A stretch of 64,000 nucleotides of DNA from Amycolatopsis jejuensis. GTDB taxonomy: Bacteria > Actinomycetota > Actinomycetes > Mycobacteriales > Pseudonocardiaceae. The notes under the pieces are model-generated. The model searched no databases. It saw only the letters and a list, made by a program, of their open reading frames with translations, and was not told where the DNA came from. The DNA lies in NCBI RefSeq assembly GCF_000717335.1, contig NZ_JNYZ01000042.1, positions 22,069 through 86,068 on the forward strand. The letters are read 5' to 3'. This document shows, one piece after another, positions 55,615-63,882 of this stretch. A program made the position numbers and the translations under genes. How positions within the stretch are numbered: the stretch's first letter is position 1; the number at the start of each line of letters is the position of its first letter.

Positions 55615-58406
55615 GTGACGTTTCTGCGGTTCCCGATCCGTTCGGGACGGCGCGGTTGCGGGCGTCCGTGCTTGCTTCCTGGCTTGATTCTCCTACCCGG
55701 TTCATCGAGGACACCAACTCCGAGGGCGATTTGCGCGTCGGCGCGTATCGGGATCGGGTGTTTGTCGAGTTGGCGCAGAATGCGGCTGATGCGGCGCAGC
55801 TGGCACAGCAGCCGGGGCGGGTCCGGGTGTCTATTGTGGACGGTGAGTTGCGGTTTGCGAACACCGGCGCACCCCTGGACGCGCGCGGGGTCGAATCGCT
55901 TGCTTCGTTGCGGGCGTCCGGGAAAGAGGGGACCGTCGGGCGGTTTGGGGTCGGGTTTGCGGCTGTGCTGACCATCACCGACGAGCCGCGGATCGTCTCC
56001 ACGACCGGGAGTGTCGCGTTTTCGGCGCAGCGTACGAGGGAGGAATCCGGGCGAAGCGGGGACGTTCCCGTGTTGCGGCTTCCGTTTCCGGTCACAGAAC
56101 AGCCGCCTGCTGGGTTCGATACTGAGGTTCGGTTGCCGCTCAAGGAATCCGGGGTGGGGGTGCTCGAGCGGCTGGCTGACGAGGTCGGGGACCTCTTGCT
56201 GGCGTTGCCATGGCTGGCCGAGGTCGAGGTGGACGGTCGCAAGTGGACTCGCAGTGGTGAACAGATCGTCAAGATCAGTGGCCCGCAAAAAGAACAGCGA
56301 TGGATTACGTACGGGTCCTGGGCGGTGCCGGTCGACGCGGACGGGGTGCCTGAGCCGTTGGAGAGTGACGTTCTCCATGCGCCGACACCCACTGACGAAG
56401 CGCTTTCCCTTCCGGCGCGGCTGATTGCGGCGGTGCCGTTGGAGCCGTCGCGGCGGAGGGTGCTGCCCGGGGCCGATCTGACCAAAGCGCTGGAGAAGGC
56501 GGCGGGTGAGTACGTCGGACTGGTGCGGGCGCTGGCGCCGGAGTATCGGTTCGAACTCGTTCCGCTGGCGGGGTTTCCCAAGTCTACTGTGGACTCCGAG
56601 CTTAAGGAAATGATTTACCAAGCTCTCGCCGAGGAAACTTGGCTGTCCACAGTGGATGGCGGGGAGACCAGCGGGAGGCAAGCGCGGGTACTCGAGATCG
56701 ACGGGCTGGCGGAACTGCTCGTCGACGTCTTCCCCGGGCTGGTTCAGGCGACACCCGCAGCGGCACGACAGCTGAAGCCGGTTTCGGTGCAGGTGCTCAC
56801 CATGGCGGACATCCTCGAAACCCTCACCGGTGTCGAGCGGGAACCCCAGTGGTGGCAACGGTTGTATGCGACCCTGGCGGTCGCGGTCGAGAGTCATGCG
56901 GTGACGACGGCGCAGCTGGAGGGGTTGCCGGTTCCGCTGTCCGACGGGCGGACGTTGCCGGGTGCGAGGGGTGCGTTGCTCGTCGACGGAAGCAGTGAGC
57001 TGAGAGAGCTGCTGTCCGATGTGGACGTTCCAGGGCTACGACTGGTGCACCCGGCGGCGGCGCACGAATTGCTGGAACGGTTGGGCGCCAAGCACGCTGA
57101 CGCGCGGCAGTTGCTTGAAGCCGAACAGCTGCAGTACGCGGTGGAGCACAGCGTGACCGACGTCCAGTCCGGTTTGGACGGTATGACGCTCGCCGGGGCG
57201 GTGCTCCGCCTGGTCGCCGACTGTGGTGACCAAGCGCCGGAATGGATTGGCGCGCTAGCGCTGCCTGCGGAGGAAGGCTGGCGACGCGCGGACGAGCTCG
57301 TGCTCCCGACATCCCCTCTGCTCGACATCATCGACCCCGAAGTCTTCGAAACCGATGGCGCGCTTTCCGTGCTGGACGAGGAATTCGCCGAGGACTGGCC
57401 CACTGAGACCCTCGTCGCCGCGGGGGTGCTCGACACGTTCGCCGTGGTCCGCGACGAGGAACCGCACGAGCCTGACCACTGTCTTCCCGACGAAGACCTG
57501 TGGTGGGACTCGTTCGAGAAGCCGCCCACGACGGTCGTCGCCATTCGTGACCTGGACCTGGTAGCTGATGAATCCTGGCCTGCCGCGTTGAAACTCCTTG
57601 CGGCGCAACCGGAAACCTGGCACGCACTGTCCATTCCGGATGGTCACGCCGGATGGTGGCTCAAGCGGTACGCGCTGCTGGCGGGCGAACCGTCGGGCAG
57701 CTGGCGGCTGCCGAAGGCGAAGGACCTGGCTGGGCTGTACGACCCGGTCCCTGAAGATCTTCCCGAAGACCTGCTCCGCGCGGCCGGTGTCCGCGCTGGG
57801 CTGGACCTCGACACCGCCGACGACGTGGCCGATCTGCTCGACCGCCTCGGCGATCCGGCCCGGACCCCGACGCCCGGACTGGTCGCCCGCGCGCACGTCG
57901 CGCTGGTGGCCGCGCCGGTGGACGTCGACGACCTCGACGCGCCCGCGCGGGTCCGGGCAGCCGATGGAACCGTCGCCGCCGACGCTGTCGTCCTCGATGT
58001 CCCGTGGTTCGCCGCGGCCCTCGAACCGGCGAAAATCGTTGTGGCGCCGGAAGAACCGGAGCGGCTGGCGGAGCTGCTCGACGTTCCCTTGGCGAGCAGC
58101 CTGTCCGTGCACGTCGACAGCACCGGGGAGTATGTGGTCTGGACCGACCTGCCCGCGCTTGCCCTCGCCGCCGACCAGCTCGGCATCGCGCTGCCCGACG
58201 GTGGCGTGCTGCTGCACGATCCGCTCACCGTGACGGTGGACGGAAAGGCGTGCGAAGTGCCGTGGTGGTCCGACGATCGCCTCCACGCTGCGGACACATC
58301 GGAGGGCCTCGCGCGCGCCTTCGCCTGGGCGAGCGACCATTGGGCCGAGCGCTACCGCATCACCGCGCTGCTGGAAGACCCCGCACCGCGCACCCTGCTG
58401 AACTGA
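55611..58406 (+). CDS. HSP90/sacsin-like GHKL ATPase domain protein
   Basis: A 931-residue protein. GTG 55611 overlaps the DUF3027 stop. The N-terminal 200 residues form a GHKL (HSP90-type) ATPase: VFVELAQNAADAAQLAQQPG with the N-box Glu/Asn, GELRFANTGAPLD with the Asn-Thr-Gly motif, and GTVGRFGVGFAAVL as the glycine-rich lid. This is the sacsin N-terminal ATP-binding-like family. The long rest has no domain I can name and is rich in Leu/Trp/Asp (WWQRLYATLAVAVE, CLPDEDLWWDSFEKPPTTVV). A chaperone-like role is inferred. The end of the coding sequence is followed by two partial duplications of its last 39 bases. Confidence 0.85.
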   Translation: MSDVSAVPDPFGTARLRASVLASWLDSPTRFIEDTNSEGDLRVGAYRDRVFVELAQNAADAAQLAQQPGRVRVSIVDGELRFANTGAPLDARGVESLASLRASGKEGTVGRFGVGFAAVLTITDEPRIVSTTGSVAFSAQRTREESGRSGDVPVLRLPFPVTEQPPAGFDTEVRLPLKESGVGVLERLADEVGDLLLALPWLAEVEVDGRKWTRSGEQIVKISGPQKEQRWITYGSWAVPVDADGVPEPLESDVLHAPTPTDEALSLPARLIAAVPLEPSRRRVLPGADLTKALEKAAGEYVGLVRALAPEYRFELVPLAGFPKSTVDSELKEMIYQALAEETWLSTVDGGETSGRQARVLEIDGLAELLVDVFPGLVQATPAAARQLKPVSVQVLTMADILETLTGVEREPQWWQRLYATLAVAVESHAVTTAQLEGLPVPLSDGRTLPGARGALLVDGSSELRELLSDVDVPGLRLVHPAAAHELLERLGAKHADARQLLEAEQLQYAVEHSVTDVQSGLDGMTLAGAVLRLVADCGDQAPEWIGALALPAEEGWRRADELVLPTSPLLDIIDPEVFETDGALSVLDEEFAEDWPTETLVAAGVLDTFAVVRDEEPHEPDHCLPDEDLWWDSFEKPPTTVVAIRDLDLVADESWPAALKLLAAQPETWHALSIPDGHAGWWLKRYALLAGEPSGSWRLPKAKDLAGLYDPVPEDLPEDLLRAAGVRAGLDLDTADDVADLLDRLGDPARTPTPGLVARAHVALVAAPVDVDDLDAPARVRAADGTVAADAVVLDVPWFAAALEPAKIVVAPEEPERLAELLDVPLASSLSVHVDSTGEYVVWTDLPALALAADQLGIALPDGGVLLHDPLTVTVDGKACEVPWWSDDRLHAADTSEGLARAFAWASDHWAERYRITALLEDPAPRTLLN

Positions 58407-58486
58407 CCGCTGGAAGACCCGCGCCTGCTGGAACTGACGCTGAACCGACCGGCTGGAAGACCCGCGTCGAGCGCGTGAACTGACCG
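58370..58486. repeat. Threefold repeat of a gene 3' end including its stop
   Basis: Three successive units of 39, 43 and 35 bases each begin GCTGGAAGACCC (first unit GCTGGAAGACC) and end in a variant of TGAACTGACC. The first is the real end of the HSP90-like gene with its TGA at 58404-58406; the next two lie downstream. It looks like slippage or unequal crossing-over at the gene terminus. Confidence 0.65.
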
Positions 58487-58741
58487 TCAGAGCCGTTGCG
58501 CGGACTTCGAGCCGCGCCGGGCCGCCGTGCGTTGCCAGAAGATGATCCCGAACCCGATGAACCCCAGCGCAATACCGGCGAGCGCGGTCTGCACCCACAC
58601 GCCTTCGGCGACGAAGAAGAGCACCACCAGTGCGACCGTCCACAGCGAGGTACCTACGATCACCACCGGCGTCAGGTCGGTGAGCCGTTTCGGCAGATCC
58701 GGCGTGCGCTGCAGGGAGGCCGTAACGTCCGGTTCGTCCAC
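58487..58741 (-). CDS. DUF2530 small membrane protein
   Basis: An 84-residue protein, GTG 58741 (VDEPDVTASLQRTPDLPKRL). Two transmembrane helices, VVIVGTSLWTVALVVLFFVA and TALAGIALGFIGFGIIFWQ, then a basic tail TAARRGSKSAQRL. The pattern and the position near DUF3027 and the purine permease fit the actinobacterial DUF2530 family (Rv0882-like from memory). Function unknown. Confidence 0.78.
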   Translation of the reverse strand: MDEPDVTASLQRTPDLPKRLTDLTPVVIVGTSLWTVALVVLFFVAEGVWVQTALAGIALGFIGFGIIFWQRTAARRGSKSAQRL

Positions 58742-58762
58742 GGGACCGAGCCTACCCCGGCA

Positions 58763-58835
58763 GGCAACGAGACACGCGGGCAACAAGACACGCGGGCAAT
58801 AAGACACGGGTAGCAATGAGACAGGTGGGGCAATG
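58763..58835. repeat. 16-17-bp tandem repeats running into the permease start codon
   Basis: GCAA recurs at 58764, 58780, 58796, 58813 and 58830, each of the first four followed by a variant of YRAGACACGCGG; the last unit reads GCAATGACG and supplies the ATG (58833) of the NCS2 permease. The fourth unit also contains GCAATGAG, so an additional out-of-place ATG was created by the repeat. The GGTGGGG that acts as ribosome binding site is part of the repeat. Confidence 0.7.
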
Positions 58836-60287
58836 ACGCAGCGGCGCGGGTCAACGCTGGACCGCTTCTTCCGGATCAGCGAACGCGGGTCGAACACCGG
58901 GCGGGAGATCCGCGGCGGCGTCGTGACGTTCGTGACCATGGCTTACATCGTCGTGCTCAACCCGCTCATCATCGGCAGTTTCGCCGCCGATACCCCCGCC
59001 GCGCACAAGGACGCGCTCGGCCACATCCTCCCGGTACCGCAGGTCGCGGCCGTCACCGCGCTGGTCGCGGGCGTGCTGACGATCCTCATGGGCCTCGTCG
59101 CGAACTACCCGTTCGGCATCGCCACCGGGCTCGGCATCAACAGCCTGCTGGCGGTCACCATTGCGCCCCAGATGACCTGGCCGGAAGCCATGGGACTGGT
59201 CGTGATCGAGGGCGTGATCATCGTCCTGCTCGTGCTCACCGGCTTCCGCACGGCGGTGTTCCGCGCCGTGCCTGCCGCGCTGAAGTCGGCGATCGCGGTC
59301 GGCATCGGGCTCTTCATCTGCCTGATCGGACTGGTCGACGCCGGGTTCGTGCGACGCCTGCCGGACGCCGCGCACACGACAGTGCCGGTCGGCCTCGGCA
59401 TCAACGGGTCCATTGCGTCCTGGCCGACCGCGGTATTCGTCGTCGGCCTGCTGCTCACGGCGATTCTCGTGGCCAAACGCGTGAAGGGCGCCATCCTGAT
59501 CGGTGTGCTGGGCTCGACCGTGCTCGCGATCGTGGTCGAGGCGATCGTGAAGGCGGGACCGTCCGGCGGCACCGATCCGAAGGGCTGGAACCTCGGTTAC
59601 CCGGCGCTGCCGGACCAGGTCGTCGGCCTGCCGGACCTGTCACTGGTCGGCGACGTGTCCTTCGGCGCCTGGACGCGGCTGCCGATCATCACCGTGGTGT
59701 TGCTCGTGTTCACCCTGGTACTGGCCGATTTCTTCGACGCCATGGGCACGATGACGGGTCTGGGCAAGGAAGCCGGGCTGGTGAGCAAGGACGGGCAGCT
59801 GCCGAACGTCGGCAAGGCGCTGTTCGTCGAGGGCCTGGCGGGGGCGGCCGGCGGGTTCGGGTCGGCCAGTTCGAACACGGTGTTCGTGGAGTCCGCGTCC
59901 GGGATCGCCGAGGGCGCGCGGACCGGGCTGGCGAACGTGGTGACCGGTTTGCTGTTCCTCGCCGCGATGTTCCTGACGCCGCTGTACCAAGTGGTGCCGG
60001 TCGAGGCCGCCGCGCCTGCGCTGGTGGTGGTCGGCGCGCTGATGATGGTGCAGGTCCGCGACATCGACTTCACCGATTTCTCGATCGCGCTACCCGCCTT
60101 CCTCACGATCGTGGTCATGCCGTTCACCTACTCGATCGCGAACGGCATCGGCGCCGGTTTCGTGAGTTATGTGGTGATCCGCGCGGTCACCGGCAAAGCC
60201 CGGCAGGTAAACCCGCTCATGTGGGTGATCGCGGCGGCGTTCGTCGCGTACTTCGCCGTGGGACCCATCCAGTCGGCGCTCGGCTGA
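58833..60287 (+). CDS. NCS2 family purine permease
   Basis: A 484-residue membrane transporter of the AzgA-like branch of NCS2 (adenine, guanine, hypoxanthine). ATG 58833 begins MTQRRGSTLDRFFRISERGS. Signatures: REIRGGVVTFVTMAYIVVLN near the N-terminus, FGIATGLGINSLLAVTIAPQ, DFFDAMGTMTGLGKEAGLVS and SASSNTVFVESASGIAEGAR, the last being part of the substrate-binding half-helix. About 12-14 helices; function is proton-coupled purine uptake. It appears monocistronic and lies just before the MarR-MFS pair. Confidence 0.92.
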   Translation: MTQRRGSTLDRFFRISERGSNTGREIRGGVVTFVTMAYIVVLNPLIIGSFAADTPAAHKDALGHILPVPQVAAVTALVAGVLTILMGLVANYPFGIATGLGINSLLAVTIAPQMTWPEAMGLVVIEGVIIVLLVLTGFRTAVFRAVPAALKSAIAVGIGLFICLIGLVDAGFVRRLPDAAHTTVPVGLGINGSIASWPTAVFVVGLLLTAILVAKRVKGAILIGVLGSTVLAIVVEAIVKAGPSGGTDPKGWNLGYPALPDQVVGLPDLSLVGDVSFGAWTRLPIITVVLLVFTLVLADFFDAMGTMTGLGKEAGLVSKDGQLPNVGKALFVEGLAGAAGGFGSASSNTVFVESASGIAEGARTGLANVVTGLLFLAAMFLTPLYQVVPVEAAAPALVVVGALMMVQVRDIDFTDFSIALPAFLTIVVMPFTYSIANGIGAGFVSYVVIRAVTGKARQVNPLMWVIAAAFVAYFAVGPIQSALG

Positions 60288-60329
60288 CGTCACAAGCAGG
60301 GACAACCGGTCGTGAGGTATGCTAACTAT

Positions 60330-60761
60330 ATGTCCGGGGACTCGGCCGAGCGCTCTCTCGCGAGCCGGTTGCGGCTCGCGGTGGTGCGGCTCAACCGCAG
60401 GCTCCGGGCGCAGCGGGTGGGTGACGACGTGTCGCTCACGCAGATCGCGGCGATGTCCACCCTGCACAAATGCGGTCCGCTGACCCCGGGTCAGCTGGCC
60501 GCGAAGGAAGGCGTCCAGCCGCCCTCGATGACGAGGGTGATCGCCGCGCTCGAGGAGATGGGTTTCGTCGATCGCAGGCCGCATCCGACCGATGGTCGGC
60601 AGGCCATCGTCGAGCTGTCGGACGACGGGCTTGCCTACGTGCGCAAGGCCATCTCGGTGCGGGAGGCGTGGCTGGACCGGCAACTGGCCGAACTCGGCGA
60701 GGAAGAGCTCGAAGTACTCTCCCGCGCCGCCGAGATCATCGACAGGATGGCGGGGAACTAG
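60330..60761 (+). CDS. MarR family regulator of the adjacent MFS exporter
   Basis: A 143-residue MarR protein. ATG 60330 has no ribosome binding site, but TATGCT lies six bases upstream, a good -10 for a leaderless transcript. Winged helix: VSLTQIAAMSTLHKCGPLTP, GQLAAKEGVQPPSMTRVIAA, EEMGFVDRRPHPTDGRQAIV. Dimerisation helices flank it. The MFS gene begins six bases after the stop, so the pair forms an operon typical of self-regulated drug exporters. The AT-rich promoter box is the likely operator. Confidence 0.9.
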   Translation: MSGDSAERSLASRLRLAVVRLNRRLRAQRVGDDVSLTQIAAMSTLHKCGPLTPGQLAAKEGVQPPSMTRVIAALEEMGFVDRRPHPTDGRQAIVELSDDGLAYVRKAISVREAWLDRQLAELGEEELEVLSRAAEIIDRMAGN

Positions 60762-60766
60762 CACAG

Positions 60767-62137
60767 GTGACCACCACGGGTAGCGAAACAGGATGTCCGG
60801 CCCAATCCGCTGCTACCCGGGACACGGCACCGCCGCCCGGTTCCGCCCCTGCTGCCGACACACCAAAACCACGCCGCACGATGTTCGCGTCGCTGCGGGT
60901 CCGCAACTACCGGCTGTTCTTCAGCGGCCAGGTCATCTCGAACATCGGTACCTGGATGCAGCGCATCGCCCAGGACTGGCTGGTGTTCACGCTTTCCGGC
61001 AACAACCCGGTGGCGCTCGGCATCGCCGTCGCGCTCCAGTTCACGCCAACGTTGCTGCTGTCGCTGTGGGCCGGCGTTCTTGCGGACCGCGTGGACAAGC
61101 GGCGGCTGCTGATGATCATCCAGTCGGTGAACTGCGTGCAGGCAGTAGTGCTCGGCGTGCTCGACCTGACCGGGGTCGCCCAGCTGTGGCACGTGTACTT
61201 GCTCTGCGTGATGCTCGGGATCACGTCGTCGATCGAGGTGCCGACGCGCCAGTCGTTCGTGGCCGAGATGGTGGGCCGCGACCAGATCACGAATGCGGTC
61301 GCGCTGAACTCGTCGATCTTCAACATGGCGCGCATCGTCGGCCCGGCCATCGCGGGGTTCGCGATCACCTGGGTCGGTACCGGGTGGCTGTTCATCGCGA
61401 ACGCGGTGAGCACGATCGCGGTGATCAGCGGGCTCGCGCTGATGAACCCGGCGAAGCTGTTCCGCGGCCCGGCGATCCCGCGCGCGAAGGGGCAGCTCGT
61501 GGAGGGGCTGCGGTACGTCCGCGGGCGGCCGGACCTCGTGACCGTGATGGTGTTGATGTTCTTTGTCAGCACGTTCGGTATCACTTACTTCACTTCGCTC
61601 CCGATCGTGGCCGCGAACGTGTTCCACACCCAGGCGGACGGTTACGGTCTGCTGTCGACGCTCGTCGCGGTCGGCACCTTCACCGGCGCGCTGGCTTCCG
61701 CGCGGCGTGGGGCGAAGAGCCGTCCGCGGGTGCGGCTGATGCTGGTGTCCGCCGCGCTGCTCGGGGTATTCGAGTTCGCGACGGCGTTCATGCCGACGTA
61801 CCTGGCGTTCGGCATCGGCCTGATCCCGCTCGGCTTCGCGACGATCACCTTCCTGAACACAGCGAACGCGCTGGTGCAGACGTCGGTGTCGCCGGAGATG
61901 CGCGGCCGCGTGATGGGGATTTACGTGCTCGTGCTGATCGGCGGGAACCCCATCGGCGGGCCGATGACCGGCTGGATGGCCGACGCGTTCGGCGGCCGAT
62001 CGCCGTTCTACATCGGGGGCGCGGTCTCAGCGGTGGCGGCGGTGGTGTGCGCGGTGGTGCTGATCCGCCGGGGCGGGGTGCGGCTGCCTCGACGGTTGGG
62101 GAATGGGCTGCGGATTTTGCCTCGGGAACGGGTTTGA
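60767..62137 (+). CDS. MFS transporter, EntS/TetV-like exporter
   Basis: A 456-residue transporter with about 12 helices; GTG 60767 starts VTTTGSETGCPAQSAATRDT. Features: FASLRVRNYRLFFSGQVISN, TWMQRIAQDWLVFTLSGNNP, LLLSLWAGVLADRVDKRRLL (the MFS loop 2-3 motif), PTRQSFVAEMVGRDQITNAV and GRVMGIYVLVLIGGNPIGGP. This is the MFS_3 (enterobactin exporter-like) branch. With an iron box 600 bases downstream a siderophore role is tempting, but the box is on the wrong side and many homologues export drugs. Confidence 0.88.
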   Translation: MTTTGSETGCPAQSAATRDTAPPPGSAPAADTPKPRRTMFASLRVRNYRLFFSGQVISNIGTWMQRIAQDWLVFTLSGNNPVALGIAVALQFTPTLLLSLWAGVLADRVDKRRLLMIIQSVNCVQAVVLGVLDLTGVAQLWHVYLLCVMLGITSSIEVPTRQSFVAEMVGRDQITNAVALNSSIFNMARIVGPAIAGFAITWVGTGWLFIANAVSTIAVISGLALMNPAKLFRGPAIPRAKGQLVEGLRYVRGRPDLVTVMVLMFFVSTFGITYFTSLPIVAANVFHTQADGYGLLSTLVAVGTFTGALASARRGAKSRPRVRLMLVSAALLGVFEFATAFMPTYLAFGIGLIPLGFATITFLNTANALVQTSVSPEMRGRVMGIYVLVLIGGNPIGGPMTGWMADAFGGRSPFYIGGAVSAVAAVVCAVVLIRRGGVRLPRRLGNGLRILPRERV

Positions 62138-62169
62138 ACTGCGGTTTTCGTGGTTGGGCGGCTGAGGTG

Positions 62170-62620
62170 CCGGGTTTGGGCTGACGGGGTTGGGTTGCCG
62201 GGTGGTTCACGCGTTTCTGGTGAGGGGCGCTGGCTGGCTGCCGGGCGGTTCACGCGCTTCTGGTGAGGTGCTGGCTGCCGGGGTTGCGAGGGGTGTGCTG
62301 GCCGTCGGGTGGTTCACGCGTTTCTGGTGAGGGGCGCTGGCTGCTGGATGGTTACGCGTTCTGGTGAGGGTGGGCTGCCTGGTGGGTTCACGGGTGCTGG
62401 TGAGGGTGCTGGCCGTCGGGTAGTTCACGGGTGCTGGTGAGGGGTGCTGGCTGCCTGGTGGTTCACGGGGTGCTGGTGAGGGTGGGCTGCCGGGCGAATC
62501 ACGGGCGCTCGTGAGGGGGCGTGCTGGCTGCCGGGTAGATCACGCATGCCGCTGAGAGGCCAGCTGCGGAAGGGGCGCGCTGGCTGCCGGGGTGAATCCC
62601 GCGTGCTACTGAGAGGCCTC
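62170..62620. repeat. Degenerate tandem repeats of about 40-60 bp, no gene
   Basis: About nine units of the form GGTTCACGCGTTTCTGGTGA followed by GGGGCGCTGGCTGCCGGG, progressively diverged toward the right (GATCACGCATGCCGCTGAGA). Reverse-strand frames give repetitive Pro/Ala/Thr text such as EPPGSQPAPLTRN without ribosome binding sites. It fills the gap between the MFS stop and the iron-box promoter. Confidence 0.65.
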
Positions 62621-62716
62621 CTGCGGAGAGGCGTGCTGGGCTTGCCCGCCGGGTGTCGGGGCCCGGCGGAAGTTGTCACTCGGGTGAGTGAGACGGGAGT
62701 CTCCGCGGGATCGGGG

Positions 62717-62748
62717 TTGCGGGGGTTCATGAGGTTAGGCTAACCTCA
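62717..62748 (+). promoter_or_regulatory. IdeR/DtxR iron box over a promoter
   Basis: TGAGGTTAGGCTAACCTCA (62730-62748) is a perfect 19-bp palindrome matching the IdeR/DmdR consensus TTAGGTTAGGCTAACCTAA at 17 of 19 positions; with flanking A/T it is a 21-bp dyad. TAACCT (62741-62746) is a plausible -10 and TTGCGG (62717-62722) a plausible -35 with 18-bp spacing, putting the start of transcription at about 62752. Holo-IdeR would cover the -10, giving iron repression. Confidence 0.8.
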
Positions 62749-62751
62749 TAC

Positions 62752-62836
62752 ATGTCCGCTTCGTGGTGGGAGCGGCAGTCAGTTCGGGAACGGACGAAGC
62801 CCCGCAACCTGGGAACCCCGGGATGCGGGGCTTCGT
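62752..62836 (+). ncRNA. Candidate iron-repressed small RNA
   Basis: The predicted transcript from the iron-box promoter begins at about 62752 and runs into a perfect 13-bp stem-loop at 62794-62836, so a product of 85-95 nt is expected. No rightward gene follows (the next gene is on the other strand), so the box is not explained by an ordinary target. Mycobacteria have an IdeR-controlled small RNA, MrsI, which sets a precedent; no sequence similarity to it is claimed. The 48-codon frame listed at 62752-62898 is the alternative. Confidence 0.4.
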
Positions 62837-62898
62837 TCATGGTCGGGGGTTGTCGCGGGTTGGGCAAGACAGCCCGGGAGGTGGGCCGTGAACGGTGA
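62752..62898 (+). CDS. Possible 48-residue leaderless peptide behind the iron box
   Basis: ATG 62752 sits exactly where the iron-box promoter should start transcription, so a leaderless mRNA could encode MSASWWERQSVRERTKPRNL followed by GTPGCGASFMVGGCRG and more. It has two Trp, three Cys and many Arg residues and no similarity I recognise. The terminator-like hairpin lies inside the frame, which argues against full-length translation. Low confidence; recorded because it is one of two explanations for the orphan iron box. Confidence 0.25.
   Translation: MSASWWERQSVRERTKPRNLGTPGCGASFMVGGCRGLGKTAREVGRER
62794..62836. terminator. Stem-loop behind the iron-box promoter
   Basis: ACGAAGCCCCGCA and TGCGGGGCTTCGT form a perfect 13-bp stem with a 17-base loop. 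TCATGG follows, so there is no long U-run, as usual in this genome. It starts about 42 bases after the predicted transcription start. Confidence 0.7.
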
Positions 62899-62987
62899 TG
62901 GGTTGGATCAGGCCGTGACCGCCGCACCGGGCCGGGAACAAGTCCAGCTCACCAGGCAGCAGGAGTGGCCAGACGGAAAGCCCGGCG

Positions 62988-63800
62988 TCAGGAAGGGTTC
63001 AGTGTCGGATTCCGGGTCAGTGGGTGTGTACCCGGTACGACCGGCAGGCGAGTGAGCCGGATGCCGAAATACACCCGGTACGCCAGCCGCACAGCCGCGT
63101 CCGTCGGGAGGTCCACCTCGTGGCGTACTCCGTCCACCGTTTCGATCAGGCGGTGTCCCGACAGGGTCACCCGGCCCTGTGCGGTGGGGCGGGAGCACGT
63201 CAGGCTCTGCGTGAAGTGCGACTGCGGGGACGTCGACTGCCACCACGCCATCGGGGCGAAATCCGTCAGCAGCCGTGGTCGGCGTTCCAGGCGGTACTCC
63301 GGTTTGCCGTCGCGGAGGACGTCCACGTCGCCGTATGGGGCGTCCAGCAGGAGGTACTCGCCGTCGGGGTCGCGTTGGGGTTCTACGGCCGACAGGGCCA
63401 GTGGGTGGCGGGCGAATCTGCCGAAGCCGACGTCCACCAGCCATTCGTCGTCGTCGAGGCGGACGAGGATCGCGGCGTGGTCCAGGGGTGGGCCGGGGGT
63501 GCAGTCGGGGCCGAAGACTTGTGCGGCGTGCAGGGTCGCGTCGAAGCCCAATTCGACCAGCAGGCTTGCGAACAGTCCGTTCAGCTCGTAGCAGAATCCG
63601 CCGCGGCGGCGGCGCACGATTTTGTCGAAGAGGGCGTCCTCGGTGAGGTCGATGGGTTCACCCAGATGCACGCTGAGGTTCTCGAACGGGACGTGCCGCA
63701 GGTGCCGCTCCTGCAGCAACCGCAGCGCGGCGAGGTCGGCCGCGGCGGGGACCGGCAGGTCCAGGCGGGCGAGGTAGGCGTCGACGTCCATGTGCTCCAC
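62988..63800 (-). CDS. nat: Arylamine N-acetyltransferase
   Basis: A 270-residue acetyl-CoA:arylamine N-acetyltransferase. GTG 63800 has GGAGG seven bases upstream; ATG 63791 is the alternative, three residues shorter. The Cys-His-Asp triad is visible: Cys70 in RRGGFCYELNGLF, His108 in PPLDHAAILV and Asp123 in WLVDVGFGRF. The N-terminal LRHVPFENLSVHLGEPIDL is also diagnostic. In mycobacteria NAT is linked to cholesterol-derived metabolism and isoniazid acetylation; related enzymes make amides in antibiotic pathways. No such cluster is seen here. Confidence 0.93.
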   Translation of the reverse strand: MEHMDVDAYLARLDLPVPAAADLAALRLLQERHLRHVPFENLSVHLGEPIDLTEDALFDKIVRRRRGGFCYELNGLFASLLVELGFDATLHAAQVFGPDCTPGPPLDHAAILVRLDDDEWLVDVGFGRFARHPLALSAVEPQRDPDGEYLLLDAPYGDVDVLRDGKPEYRLERRPRLLTDFAPMAWWQSTSPQSHFTQSLTCSRPTAQGRVTLSGHRLIETVDGVRHEVDLPTDAAVRLAYRVYFGIRLTRLPVVPGTHPLTRNPTLNPS

Positions 63801-63842
63801 TCTCACACCTCCAGTGCGCTCCAGGTCAAGCGAAAAAAGCAG

Positions 63843-63869
63843 GGGGCCCGGCCGCTCGAGCCGGGCCCC
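63843..63869. terminator. Stem-loop terminator after the superoxide dismutase gene
   Basis: GGGGCCCGGC, loop CGCTCGA, GCCGGGCCCC: a perfect 10-bp stem 13 bases beyond the leftward superoxide dismutase stop and upstream of the acetyltransferase gene; on the leftward strand CCCCTGCTTTTTTCG follows, giving a U-rich tail, so this is a good intrinsic terminator. Confidence 0.85.
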
Positions 63870-63882
63870 ACATGTGCACAGC

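Noticed and set aside
62207..62730. Leftward Pro/Thr/Ala-rich frames in the 62.2-62.7 kb repeats
   Set aside because: They only translate the tandem repeats and have no start signals.
60767..62748. MFS gene as the target of the iron box
   Set aside because: The box is about 600 bases downstream of the MFS stop and its promoter points away from it.
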